Part shown: piece by piece, positions 11,986 to 22,924 of the stretch
How the letters are laid out: each line of letters opens with the position of its first letter
Position numbering within the stretch: the first letter of the stretch is position 1
Assembly (NCBI RefSeq): GCF_009727055.1
Contig: NC_052359.1
Span: 12,114,687-12,178,686 of the forward strand
Direction of reading: 5' to 3'
Source: Benincasa hispida
Lineage: Eukaryota; Streptophyta; Magnoliopsida; Cucurbitales; Cucurbitaceae
Length of the DNA stretch: 64,000 nt
Program-made: the position numbers and the translations under genes
The notes under the pieces: model-generated
Database searches by the model: none
Seen by the model: only the letters and a program-made list of their open reading frames with translations
Told to the model about the DNA's origin: nothing

Positions 11986-12847
11986 AGCTATGTGCACATA
12001 GGAGACAAAGAAAACGTAAAGAGTAAGCGTTGTATTTAGTAACAGTTATCTATCTACCGTGTGTGTAGGTAGACAACATACTCATTCTAAGTAGTTATCA
12101 GTTTAGCTATCTATCGTGCGTGTAGATAGAGTTGAGACCGGACCCATTCAAGGTGGAGGTTTGAATGTAACCTCGTATTTATTATTCATGAGTTGAAATA
12201 GACTTTAGAAATTACTTATCACTCACTGAGCTTTGTGAAGCTCATTTTGTTATTTCATGTTTTCTTCCCAGGTAGGGAAAGGTGAGGAGTTCCAGGGTAC
12301 TGCTAAGGTCATGGTCTGCCACATGCCACAGTTACACTTTCGAAGAATTTTACAGTTGTTGTTGTAAACTTCGTAGTTAAGTCTTGGAGTTGTATAAACG
12401 TTATATCGTTGTAATAAAATGGGCATACTTAATCAGTTGTTATTTGCCTCATTCACTTAATCAGTTGACTGTTGAATTTGTTCATTGGTATCAGAATTAT
12501 TTCTGCAAGAGTTATTAGGCAGTAAGTGTCAACAAAAGGATTGATAACTGCTGCATTCATGTCCTTTCTTATGCTCAGAGAGGAGTCTAGGGCGGGGTGT
12601 GACATAGAATTTTTCTAGAACTTTCTTAGGTCTAACCAATGCTAGATAATTCTATGAGATTATCCTTATCTAAAAGAATTCTCTAGAATTCCTTGGAGCC
12701 TAAAGAAATCTTAGAATATTTCTAGATATTTCTTTTATATATATATTTACAATTCTTTTAGATAATCTAGAGATGTCTTGTATTTACACTTAAGATATAT
12801 GTAGATATTTCATGAAGATTCTAAAATATTTAGCTTCTATTTCAACA

Positions 12848-13430
12848 CTCCCTGTCAATGCTAACTATTCTAGCTCTTTCCATTATCTTGAGCTATTGGT
12901 GGAACTCTACATTCTTGGATGCTCTTAGGCTTTTGGCACTATGTCCCAACTTCAATTCCTTTTTAATGTATCTACTTCTTCTTCCTCAATCTTCGATTTA
13001 ATGTTTTATAATGCTTCTTCGCATGTTGTTAGTTCTTTAGATACTCTGCTAATGTTGCATTTACATTCCTGAAATTTGGAATGCTTGTTTTGTTGATCTC
13101 CATAATTGTAGTTCTCGATCATGTACACCACTTTGCCAAGGACTTTGTATATTTTGAGCTCATTCTCTAGAAACTGCAATTTCGCATCATTTTTCTCTGA
13201 GAAAAGTGACACAAACGTGTCTTATGTTACCTTTGGTATGTCCACTATATTGATGTACTCCAATATTTCTTCATCAACTGTAGTTTTAATTGCAAACATG
13301 ACCTTATTTGCCTTGATATTGCTTTTATTCAAAGCATTAGCATCCTCAGGTGAATCTGGGAATAAGTTGGATACTTTCTATCAACTCAACTCAAGATTAA
13401 CAAGAGAGAGAGAGAGAGAGAGATAGAGAA
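12848..13430 (-). pseudogene. copia gag remnant (UBN2 type), minus strand, unit 1
   Basis: Read on the minus strand from about 13430, the frame encodes a copia Gag fragment: KTTVDEEILEYI, then a stop where the family has a glutamate-alanine-tryptophan run, then DTFVSLFSEKNDAKLQFLEN (about 13205-13150). This is the UBN2/gag-polypeptide pattern of plant Ty1/copia elements, where Gag packages the RNA. Most of Gag and all of pol are missing. After about 13145 the frame jumps to an unrelated acidic and 3'-terminal segment. An in-frame stop follows VDIPKVT. The paralogous fragment after PG4 is at 50266-50862 and 62033-62165. Confidence 0.7.
13401..13422. repeat. (GA)n microsatellite
   Basis: A short GAGAGA run in the copia leader; a shorter paralogous run is at about 62140-62152. 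Confidence 0.85.
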
Positions 13431-15477
13431 AGCTCTAAAATTTGGAATGAGATGATACAAATGAAGAAACAAGTTGCTATTTATAAACTAGTAATATAGC
13501 ACCTGTTCGTAGAGAATCCAGATTTTGTTTTACATTTTCAGATTCACTCTGTTCAACATATATGTGTTTGAAAACTATTTTCAAATTCTGTGATTTAAAT
13601 AGTACAAATTATGAAAATAACATTTTTATGTTCATATTGTATCCAGATTTTGAATTTTAAATTTTAAAATACATAATTATAATAAATAAAGATTAAAAAA
13701 ACACTTAAAACTACAACATGTAATGTTATAAACTCAGTTTATTTTTTTTTTAAATTAAAATATTTATTATGTAACATATTAGAAATTATATAATATTATA
13801 AAATAATAATTATACAAAAAGTTTACATAAAACATGTTCATAAATAAATTAATAATAGTTTATAGTCAACTAATATTTAGTTGGGAAACTACAAAGTTTT
13901 ATGATTTAAAAATATGATATCAATCACATTTTAAATAACTATTTAAATTAAAATCTAGTTTCTAAATCTGCTGCTAAACACATATATGAAAAACATAAAA
14001 TTCAACTCTGTCTTCATTGAATCCATTATTTTTAGATTTTTGTTTTCAAATTTCTTACCAAACACGCTCTTAGTCACTCCCCCAATTTTTTTAAAAAAAT
14101 AAATTAAGTTTAATAAATACAAAATCGAAATATTTCACAAATTTAACTTGAGTTGTTACTTGATCAAAATCAAACATAAATCATTGAGATTGAAGAAACT
14201 CTAATTTAACTTTTTTATATATTGAATTTGTACATTAAATATCATCTAATTTGATTGGTTTCAATTAAATTTGAAGTTTTACCATGAATTTTGTCTCTAT
14301 ATAATTAGATTCACTTCTTATGTTTAAATATTCTAAAATGTTTCACTTTCTTTCTCTATATTTTAAATGCCCAACAATTCGGTTTTTCTTTCGTTTGGGA
14401 TTTTTCCAAAATGAAACCATTACACTATGGTTGTCTCCAATGCGCATTTAGCAATTTTGTTGATGGGAACTTTAAATAATTTAGTAAAAATAAAAATAAT
14501 TAGTGGGACTGGAACCTAGGTTTAAAAGGGGACGAAAGATAGATTTACTATTTGCTAGCAAGTGATTTTGATATTATGATAATATATATATCTACTATAT
14601 AAAGGGCATAAAGTTGAGAGGGGCTCGTGCCCCTAAGTCCATACTAAATCCATCCCTGGTGGTCTCATAATATCATTGAATGTAATTTTAATAATTTGCA
14701 TGTCCCTAGTTTGAGAGATACTTCTTCACTTACATGCATCCAACAGATAAAAGCACGATCAACCGAACACATTATGGTGGCCTAATCGAATAATTCTTCG
14801 ATGTAAATAATTTCACATGTACTTTTAACATGGATTGTATTTGAAAATTTTTCTTTAGCTTTTATTGATATGTGTCCCTTTAATGAGGTTTCATATACTT
14901 GGTAATAACCTCAGATTCTCATACTTTCATGATTAGTATGAAACACGTTAGTTCTTATTGTTATGAAATTTAGAGGAAGGTAAAAATGGGAGAAATTGGA
15001 AAGAATGGATAAGGCTTAATTTCCTAATAGGTACATATCTAAGAACCTATTTAAACCAAATAAGATTTAATTGTAATATCTAGTTACTTTAATATATCAA
15101 GACATAATTCAAATAGGAAATAAATCTAACTCAAATAACCTAATGTGATATACTTTAACATTTGTATTCTAGAGATCTGGATTTCTTAGATAGTTGATCG
15201 AAAATTAGAAATTTGAAAACAAGGGATTCAATGAAAAAAAAAATCATATTTTCATATTTGTTTGTAGTAGAGTATATTTAAATATTGGATCTCAACTTAA
15301 ACAATTATTGTTTAAAATATGTTTGATATAATATATTTATAAATTATAAAACTAGTTGTAGTTACCCACTAAAATATCTTGTTGTATAAACTATTTAAAT
15401 ACACTTTTAAACATGTTTAACTTAAAAAAAAATTTGTATAATAATTATATAAGGTAATTTTTTTTAAGGATAATTGC
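13430..15477. other. AT-rich intergenic segment, duplicated at 62165-63712
   Basis: No gene is visible. The stretch is collinear with 62165-63712 at high identity (for example, both contain GGGCTCG-GCCCCTAAGTCCA at 14619 and 63224). It is therefore part of the large segmental duplication that also carries PG1 and PG4. Confidence 0.7.
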
Positions 15478-15732
15478 AATTCGTAGCATTTTTAAGAATA
15501 ATAACCAAGTATATAACATCATTTAAAAAAATTGTAAATATAGACAAGTCTATCAACGATAGACTTCTATCATTGATAGACTCTTACAATGATATAGTCA
15601 ATCACTGATAGACTCCTACCAATAATATGGTCTATCACTGATAGACTATTTAAAATTGCAAATGTAATTTTTTTTACATTATGTTATATCCGCTAATACT
15701 TTGGACCTAATGTCTATATTTGCAACTGTCCC
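15478..15732. mobile_element. MITE with GGATAATTGCAA-type termini
   Basis: Left end GGATAATTGCAATTCGTAGC and right end CTATATTTGCAACTGTCCC are imperfect inverted repeats. The interior holds at least four TCTATCA-N-TGATAGA palindromes (15549-15645). No coding capacity. No certain target duplication. Confidence 0.6.
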
Positions 15733-15925
15733 TTGTTTTAAATAGTAAAATTGCTGAAAATATTTTCAAATATAACAAAATATCATTGTCTATTAGTGAT
15801 AGACCGCCTTAGACTTCTATAATTGAGTGATAGAAGTCTATTGCGGTCTTTTACTAATAGACAATAACATTTTGTTATATTTGTAAGTAAGTTGGCATTA
15901 TACTTCATTTGAAAACAACCCTATT
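15731..15925. mobile_element. MITE, second family, abutting the first
   Basis: Left TTGTTTTAAATAGTAAAATT and right CATTTGAAAACAACCC are inverted ends around a large internal stem. In the stem, ATAGACCGC...GCGGTCT and ATTGTCTATTAGTGA are matched in inverse near 15841-15870. A second copy with the same arms is at 36446-36672 upstream of PG4, so it was probably present before that duplication. Confidence 0.6.
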
Positions 15926-16415
15926 GTATAACAATTTATAGAATTATAATATATTATATTATAAATTTTTTAATTTAATAATTTTTTTTTTACCTTTTTA
16001 ACTGTAAATTTGCATTTTAAAATTTCAATCATAAATCTAAAAATATAAAATAAAGAAAACAAAAAAAAATCCGTTGAAGACATATTCATAGAAGAATTTA
16101 GTAAAAACATAATCAAAATTGCCTAACAACCATTAAGTTAGGTGTACTAAAAAATGTTTCCTTTTCTATGAAACATATCTCCTCCTTACATGATGTTTTT
16201 TATATCTAATGATACCCTTTTTAACTATTGTTAATAGATACCATCATCCATGAATGTTAAAAGAATAGAAATGTCACTCTTCTAGAAGGGGTAGTAGTAG
16301 ACCAATTTGAGGATAACTCAATTACTTAAGACATATATATTTTCAATGAATAGATTAAAGCTTCAAATATATCTATGTACATTGTTGAACTAAAGGATAG
16401 AATATTGATATCAAA

Positions 16416-16510
16416 GTGAGCATAGCTCAACTAACGTTTAGATGTGTGTTAACTGTTAACGGCCAAAATATCTGTATTTTTCGAATTCTCATCCCTCTTG
16501 TACTAAAGAA
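16416..16510 (+). repeat. tRNA-related SINE-like fragment upstream of PG2
   Basis: GAGCATAGCTCAACTAACG resembles a polymerase III A-box region. About 50 bases on, TTTCGAATTCTCATCCC resembles a B box. It does not fold as a proper tRNA. Weak evidence. Confidence 0.35.
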
Positions 16511-16675
16511 AGAAAGTATGTGGAATGGTAGTGTAAGTGTAATGACGTGATAAAAGAAGAAAATTATACTACTAATCACAAATATGTTGCATACAAAATA
16601 AAATCGTATATGATATTGAATAAAGTACAAACTACCATTTCAATCGTCAATAGTCCGACCTCTAGTCTTGCAATT

Positions 16676-19040
16676 GTGTTGAGTTATTTAGCAAATGGAT
16701 GTGTAATGTCCATTATGATATTACTTTGCGTTTGTAAATATTGTAGTGCTCAACATAAAGTGTTCGATATCATGCAATTTGGTGCCAAACCTGATGGAAT
16801 AATGGATAACAGTAAGGTAAAATTTTTGTTTTCAATATCAAACCACAAATACTTTAAAAATCAATTCAAATATTTTTTTTCTTAAATGTTTTAAGTATTT
16901 ATATCTATGACATATCTTGTTGTAATTTATAAAATTAATGATAATAAAAAATTGTTATTTGGAGATAGTTTGATAGCATTTTTCTTTCTTTTATATATAT
17001 ATATATAATCACGTCTAACGTTTCTGTCTTTAAGAACTTTTTTTCTTAAAAATGTATCATTTCCAAAATGATGTAAAGTCTTGGAAGTTACAAACTACAT
17101 AAGTCAAGATGTTTGTAACATATTCGACGTTTTTTAGAATTATATTTCCTTTCTTATAATTTTTTACAATGGATTTCATCTTTTCGTAGGGAAAATTTTC
17201 AATTTTGAGCCAAAGTTTTTAAAAAACCAAATTAATTTTATTTGTTTTCTTACAATTTCTTTGTAATGTATTTTACTTTTCAAATTTTTAGTTTTGAAAA
17301 TTAAACTTAATTGATTTATTTGTATAATATAGGCATTATGCACGGAGTGAAGCCTGTGGAAATAGTAGAGGCGGTGTGGTTTTAATACCAACACAAGGAA
17401 GGTTCTTAGTTTTGCCATTGTTGCTTCAAGGTCCATGCCATAGCTTGTGGAAATAGTGATGGCAAACTGTTGGCTCCCGCCGCTAAGCATTTCGCCATCG
17501 CGCGACTATTATCTTAGTATCAACCAAGTCAACAACTTGTTCAATATCGATGGTTTGGGTCGCTTGAACGATCGCGGTTCTATCGCTTGGCCATATAACT
17601 TCGCTAATTGTCACGTCATAAATTCATCTTTTCTTTTTCTTTCTCAATAACAATAAACCTGATTTTAAATTTACTATATGTTTGGGAGAACTATCAATTT
17701 GTTTTGATTAAATAATAACTTGTTTTCATGTCTTTGTTTCTATTACATTTGTTATATTAAATTTGTAAATTCATATTTTTGTTTCTAACAATAAACCTAA
17801 CATTACATTTACTATATTTTTGTGAGTACTAAAAAATTGTTTTTCATACGGTAACTTTGCTTTCTATCTCAAACCTTTATTCCAGGGTATTTTTGAAAAA
17901 ATATTACTATCAATACTTTGTAAGCCAATCTAGCCACCCAGTTACATAGTGTCCCATAACAATTTGTTTAAAACATTTTTGTGGTTGTTTTTCTTATGCT
18001 GTAAAGAATGGCATGTTATTGCCTTAAAAAGGAGTTGATTTTTTTCTTCATTTTGAAAAAGAAAGCTTATTCGTTATGTTGACTATGGAAGTGTTTATAT
18101 ACGATCATCTCCTACAAAATATTTATTATTTTAAATGCAACTCCAAAAATTATTATTGCCATATAACAGTTTGATATTCTATGTAGTATATGAAACAAAA
18201 TAATATCAACACTACGAGTATGAAGAACATAAGCTCTTATAATAGAAAACTCTTCCATTTCACTGTACATGGATGTCGTCATGTCACGTTTGATCACGTT
18301 ACAGTGATAGTTCCAGCAGACAGCCCCAACGCAGATGGAATCCACATTTCATCAATGAGCGGTATCAACATCATGCATCAAGTGATCGGTACTGGAGATG
18401 ATTGTATCTCCTTGGACCTTGGAAGTAAATTCATCAACATAACCAATGTTCAATATGGTCCGCCATGGAATTAACATCGGTAGCCTTGGAAAGTAACCAA
18501 GCGATTAAGACATCTTCGAAGTCACAATAAGAGACTCCACATTCATTAGCACTTCCAACTGAGTGAGGATCAAATCATGGTCATCTTCATATTCGAACAT
18601 GGTTAGCAATGTCACATTTCTCAATCTCCAAATGAACAATGTCAAAAATCCTATCATCATTGATCAAATGTATTGTCTCGACTCTTGCGGTCCAAATGAT
18701 GAAATGGTATATATAAGATAATTTAAGAGAATTATGGTTTTAACAAAATATTGAATATGGTAATATATGTTATATATGTGTGACTCTAAAGCAAAATTGT
18801 GGTTTTTTGTTGGTAAAGTTAGTCAAGGGTGCAGATTAAAGATGTGAGATATGAAGGCATAAGGGGGACTTCAAATACCCAAGTGGCAGTAAATTTTGAA
18901 TGCAACCAAGTTTTTCCATGTCAAGGCGTAGTGTTGCAAGACATTAACCTTCCTTTCAATGGTGGTAGACAACCAATTTCTATTGTCATAATGTTAAGGG
19001 TTCTGCTTTTGGCCAACAATTGCCGCCCTCTTGCCTCTAA
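16676..19040 (+). pseudogene. PG2: exopolygalacturonase-like (GH28) pseudogene
   Basis: Four exons are recognisable against PG3: 16676-16816, 17333-17617, 18187-18706 and 18829-19040. The ancestral promoter and ATG are gone: a deletion joins upstream CAATTGTG directly to exon-1 codons, leaving GTG where PG3 and PG4 begin. An in-frame ATG at 16547 opens a longer frame of unrelated N-terminal sequence. Exon 1 still carries the hydrophobic signal-peptide core (SIMILLCVC) and FGAKPDG. Exon 2 has a 4-base deletion just after its start that frameshifts to a stop, and its donor GTAAGT has become ATAAAT. Exon 3 has NADG for NTDG and an intact TGDDCIS, but a frameshift at GPPWN destroys the GHG motif. 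Exon 4 has lost one T near 18980, which frameshifts its C-terminus. Clearly non-functional. Confidence 0.9.
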
Positions 19041-19095
19041 TTTCTTGGTCTTCCATTTATTCTTCCTCGCTAGAGAGAGAGGTGGAAGGAGAAGA

Positions 19096-19679
19096 TAGTT
19101 ATTTCTCAAAATAATTTAATAAGAACCCAAGGTAGGTTTCCACATAGTTAATAATATTAATTTTATTTTTAAGATAATTGACACAAGAAGAAGAGAGATA
19201 ATCTCTTTTAATGAATGAAACTTTTATTAAAAATGTATAAAAATGGACACTTTTGGGACTATACTTTTTTACTCTCTCAATACACAATCACTCACTTTTA
19301 TTCTAGGTTTCTCTCTAACTCTCTTGTTTTTCTTTCTTCCTCTCTTTACTTGCTTTCTTTCTCTCTTTGCTTTCTTGCTTTACAAATGAGGACATGTCTT
19401 CTATTTATAGGTATAAGACTTTTGAACTTTTAAAGAATATGATTTTTCTAGACTTTTCCTAGATCTAATGAATTCTAGATAATTCTATGAGAGTATCCTT
19501 ATCTAAAGGAATTCTTTCTTGAAGCCTAAAAAACCCCTAAAATATTTCTACATCTTTTCTTTGACATATATATTTAAAAATCTTCTATATAATCTAGAGA
19601 TGTCTTATATTTACACTTAAGCTATATGTAGATACTTCAAGAAGATTTCAGAACAGTTAGTGTTGCTCCTACTTAAACA
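19096..19679 (-). mobile_element. copia LTR, minus strand (unit 2)
   Basis: An uninterrupted copy of the LTR that follows PG1 and PG4, about 584 bp. Its minus-strand start is TGTTTAAGTAGGAGC, preceded by the purine tract TTGAGGGGGAA (plus-strand 19680-19690). A CTATAAATAGAAG TATA box on the minus strand is at about 19400-19412. The outer left edge reads TA rather than TG. Confidence 0.65.
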
Positions 19680-19852
19680 TTCCCCCTCAATGCTAACTAT
19701 TCTAGCTCTTTCTATCATCTCGAGCTATTGTTGGAACTCTACATTATTGGATGCTCTTAGCCTTCTGGCACTATGTCCCAACTTCGATTCTTTCTTAATG
19801 CATCTACTTCTTCTTCCACGGTATTTGATTTGAAATTTTATGATGCTTCTTC

Positions 19853-20230
19853 CACTACAACAATTTTGGCTTTAGATGTCATTTTTGAACTTACATCATA
19901 TACTTATGGTGACAGATTACAAACCGCCATTACATCTGGTGACATTGTAGGTTACGATAGCGGTTCTAAACCGCAATCAAAACTTTCACCATCACATATA
20001 TACGATGGCAATTTTTTGTGATGTCTGTTTAGAACTGACATCATACCCATGCCATCATAGGCATTTTGTTACGATGTCAGTTTGTAACTGACATGGAACC
20101 CATGTCATCATACATAAACGTTGGTGGTTTGTTCATACCAGTTATTATTATAATCTACTATGGCAATATAGAACTGACGTCATATCTTCTATAATTGACA
20201 ATAAATATATTAGCATAATATGGAACCCAA
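19853..20230 (+). mobile_element. CACTA (En/Spm) transposon terminus
   Basis: Begins CACTACAACAATTTTGGCTT, a typical CACTA terminal inverted repeat. It interrupts copia sequence that continues uninterrupted after the matching TGCTTCTTC at 13020 and 47448. Behind it are several diverged ATGTCAGTTT-AACTGACAT subterminal palindromes (19925-20180). No inverse terminus GCCAAAATTGTTGTAGTG was found to the right, so the element is truncated and its right limit is unknown. No transposase frame is visible. Confidence 0.7.
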
Positions 20231-21455
20231 ATCCCACATAAAATGTTTTTTCACAAAAATAATAATTCTCAACCCCTATTTCAATTAATTCTTTAATAAA
20301 AATGTTCAGCAAAACAGCGACAAAATTCTAAAACACAATCTATCATTTTATTTCAATATTTATTATATCAGGTTTCAATGTACAATATGTTTGAAATCTA
20401 GCAAAGCTACAAAAATATCTTAACAACCAAACAAAACTACACAATTTGTTTCAAACCAACACAAAATGTCTAAGAGCTTCCAAATGTTCAAAGTGAAGCC
20501 AAACAATATATGTTTCAAAACACAATCTGATCAAATGGAGCTTGACAATTCCACCCACCCAACTCGTATGTCCTCAAACTATATGACAGCAAATGAGTAA
20601 CAAATATTACAATAAACTTGTTATTAATAAGTACATAATATGTGAATAATAATATTATGTTAGAAGAGTGACATATAAGAGATTTGATAGGAATATCTAG
20701 ATAATGGAATACCTCTCTCATGAACCTCATTACATAATACTCATATTATTTGATTAAATGATAATGTACCTATCCTTTGATTTATCACAGGACGTAACAA
20801 AAATTTCAAGGTAAATTCTTTGAAGTATAACAAGTCATTTGAAATAAAGGGAGAAAATATTAACCCAAATTCTTTGAATAACTAACCAAATTAAATCTAC
20901 AAAATCATGTATGAAAACAAACATGAAATATGTAAGCATGTGAGAATAAAAAACTGAAATAGGAAGAAATTACATAAACTAAACTTATCAACATAAACTC
21001 AACTCAAGAAAGAAACTCAACAAGTTAATGATACTCATGAACTGAAATTAACTGATTAGTAGAAACCATAACAAAGTTACAAAAATTAGTCTGCCAACCA
21101 AAACAAAACTACATAATACGTTCCAAAGTGGTTTTGTTGAGGGCACTTCAACCCTTTTAGCGAGGGCACTATAAGATAATTGACAGGATCCTCACTCGAT
21201 TAGCTAGTGTCCTAGAAAATGGTGCAATCATGTCGTTTGAGTTGACTACTTTGAACAGACCCAACACTTGATTTTTTTCCATCAACAACATCAAAAGTCA
21301 AGCACGCACGATAGAAATTAAGGTTGAACAATTTGAATATTAGAAAAAAGGACGGAGAACCATATAAACAATGAATAAGAATCTATTGAACTTGATATGA
21401 GAAAAAAAGTAATCCATGAGGAAAATGAACCCATCTTGGTAGAGCTAAATTAAAA
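20231..21455. other. Non-coding, no feature recognised
   Basis: AT-rich sequence, possibly interior of the truncated CACTA element. No protein similarity was recognised in any frame. Confidence 0.35.
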
Positions 21456-21708
21456 GGGAAATTGCAATTTTAATTATTAAAAAAATATTGAAAATTGGGC
21501 GCGTATCCCTAAGTTTTGCTTTTTTACAAACATGTCAAAAAAATTTACATCTGAAAATTTGATTGTTATCTGATTTTTATGTGATTGTAATGTGATTCAT
21601 ATCTGATTTCTATGTATTTGCTATGTGATTGCCACACTTGCAATTACAAAAAGTTGAAGTCATGACTTTGGTTTCTTAGAATGTATTTGCCATACAATGC
21701 AATTTCCC
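21456..21708. mobile_element. MITE with GGGAAATTGCA termini
   Basis: The left end GGGAAATTGCA and right end TGCAATTTCCC are perfect 11-base inverted repeats 253 bp apart. The interior is rich in GTGATTNNNATGTGATT repeats. An AAA flank is present on each side, too short to be decisive as a target duplication. Confidence 0.6.
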
Positions 21709-22095
21709 AAATTTAAATGAGATTTTTAATAATTGTGGCTTCTTGACAAACAAATGACTAATAATTTAGACCATCATTTCAAATTTCCAACAAACTGGTT
21801 GTAAGAAAGAAAATAAATTTGTTAAACTAGAAGTCTCCAACTATGTGAACAAAAAACTCTTGAAATTGTCGTTAGCAATTTGAGTGAGTGAGTTTTAGGG
21901 GAGAAGTAGGGAGCAACTAACTATTTTCAAAGTTATAGTTCGAAATAAAATTTAAGTAAGATAGAGTTCTAATAGAATTTGATGAACAAATTTCATGTAT
22001 TTCCTAAACAAAGCAGCCAATCCATTCAAATAAGGTAAATTGTGAAACAAAAAAATTAGAAGGAAAGAGTTAAAGGGTCAATAAAACAATATTAT

Positions 22096-22560
22096 TGTTG
22101 GGTTGTATGTCTTAAAACTCGTGTTTTGTAACGATTAATGAAGATATAATCTCAATGGCTTTTTTCCTCTTCATTCAAACTGATTAACAAACTTATAACA
22201 GAATTGTAAACATATATAAGTGTGTTACATTCAAATCATTTTACAACTTTTACTTTAGTTTGTACAAGATCTGTAAGATGAAAAGAATACTTATTGTTTT
22301 TGTAGTCTTCAATAAAGATTCAGCTCCCTTCCCGTGGATGTAGTCACCTTCTTATCGAACCATGTACAACACTATGTAGAACTCTTCTTCTTCTTTCTCT
22401 TTACTCTATTGCATGCTTGAATCTCTTCTTCATTGTCTGTGATTTTTGTCAAGAACAGTGAAGTGTTAGAGAGAGTTGGGAGCATTTTAGAATAGTGAAG
22501 CTAGAGGAAGAGTGTGTGGTTTTGTTTATCTGACATTTTCCCATCAGCCTCATCAATTTT
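22096..22560 (+). mobile_element. 5' LTR of plus-strand copia element (partial)
   Basis: Begins TGTTGGGTTGTATGTCTTAAAACTCG, nearly the same as the start of solo LTRs C (6272) and D (45341). It then diverges and is much shorter. It precedes copia pol by about 870 bp. The right boundary and a primer-binding site could not be located. No flanking target duplication matches the far end near 30506. Confidence 0.5.
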
Positions 22561-22689
22561 CCTCAGAATCGAGTAAGTGAATTTCTCCTCGTGTGGCAAT
22601 CTGAGTTGAGGATCGTGATTATCCCTTAGCCTTGCGTTTCACCTACCACACAAAATTGGATCGAGTTGTCCTTCTCTTTGGGCCTAAAA

Positions 22690-22905
22690 ACAAAGTTAGC
22701 AGCCTGAAGCCTCTGTTGTAGAAGGTTCCTACCTCATGACAGCTCAAAGCTCTGTTGTAGAAAGTTCCTACCACATGACAACCTGAAGCCTCTATTGTAG
22801 AAGGTTCTCTTGATTCTTTCCTACCACAAGGAAAATCAAGAGAAAGAAAAAGAGTCCAAAGGCAAGCAACCTGAAGCCTCTGTTGTAGAAAGTTCCTACA
22901 TCTAC
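22690..22905. repeat. CTGAAGCCTCTGTTGTAGAAGG repeat in copia leader
   Basis: Four imperfect copies of a unit with CTGAAGCCTCTGTTGTAGAA followed by GGTTCCTACC or AGTTCCTAC (about 22704, 22745, 22782 and 22869). They sit where gag should be. The open frames over them are not recognisable Gag. Confidence 0.65.
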
Positions 22906-22924
22906 TCCGATGCACTTGCCTTAA

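Larger units (their letters stand above)
9564..12604 (+). mobile_element. Mosaic LTR (TGTGAA...GGGGTGTGACA), copy E1
   Basis: It starts TGTGAAACTCGG, ends GGGCGGGGTGTGACA, and is flanked by TAGAA on both sides (9559-9563 and 12605-12609). The empty site is visible in PG4's copy of the flank at about 45129. It is 3041 bp with no polyprotein, so I read it as a solo LTR or LTR-only derivative. A TATAAATA box is at 11152-11159. The upstream part is a degenerate ATGCGTTGGAT minisatellite; downstream is a tandem repeat around GGATGGTCAGGG. A TTGGTATCAGA motif resembling a primer-binding site lies near 12485, inside the element. Confidence 0.8.
9260..12847 (-). mobile_element. copia LTR remnant, minus strand (unit 1), split by a mosaic LTR
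   Basis: Sequence 9260-9563 plus 12605-12847 forms one LTR of about 550 bp in minus orientation. Read on the minus strand it starts TGTTGAAATAGAAGC. The minus-strand internal region ends in the purine-rich tract GACAGGGAG just before it (plus-strand 12848-12856), so this is the 3' LTR. A CTATAAATA-type TATA box lies near 9522-9530 on the minus strand. Equivalent LTRs follow PG2 (19096-19679) and PG4 (44844-47278). The left boundary is inferred from a TGATT start shared by copies. Confidence 0.7.

Noticed and set aside
12480..12500. LTR end just before TTGGTATCAGA in mosaic LTRs
   Set aside because: The 5-bp duplications TAGAA, TGTAC and CTTCG all lie after GGGGTGTGACA, so the element boundary is there.
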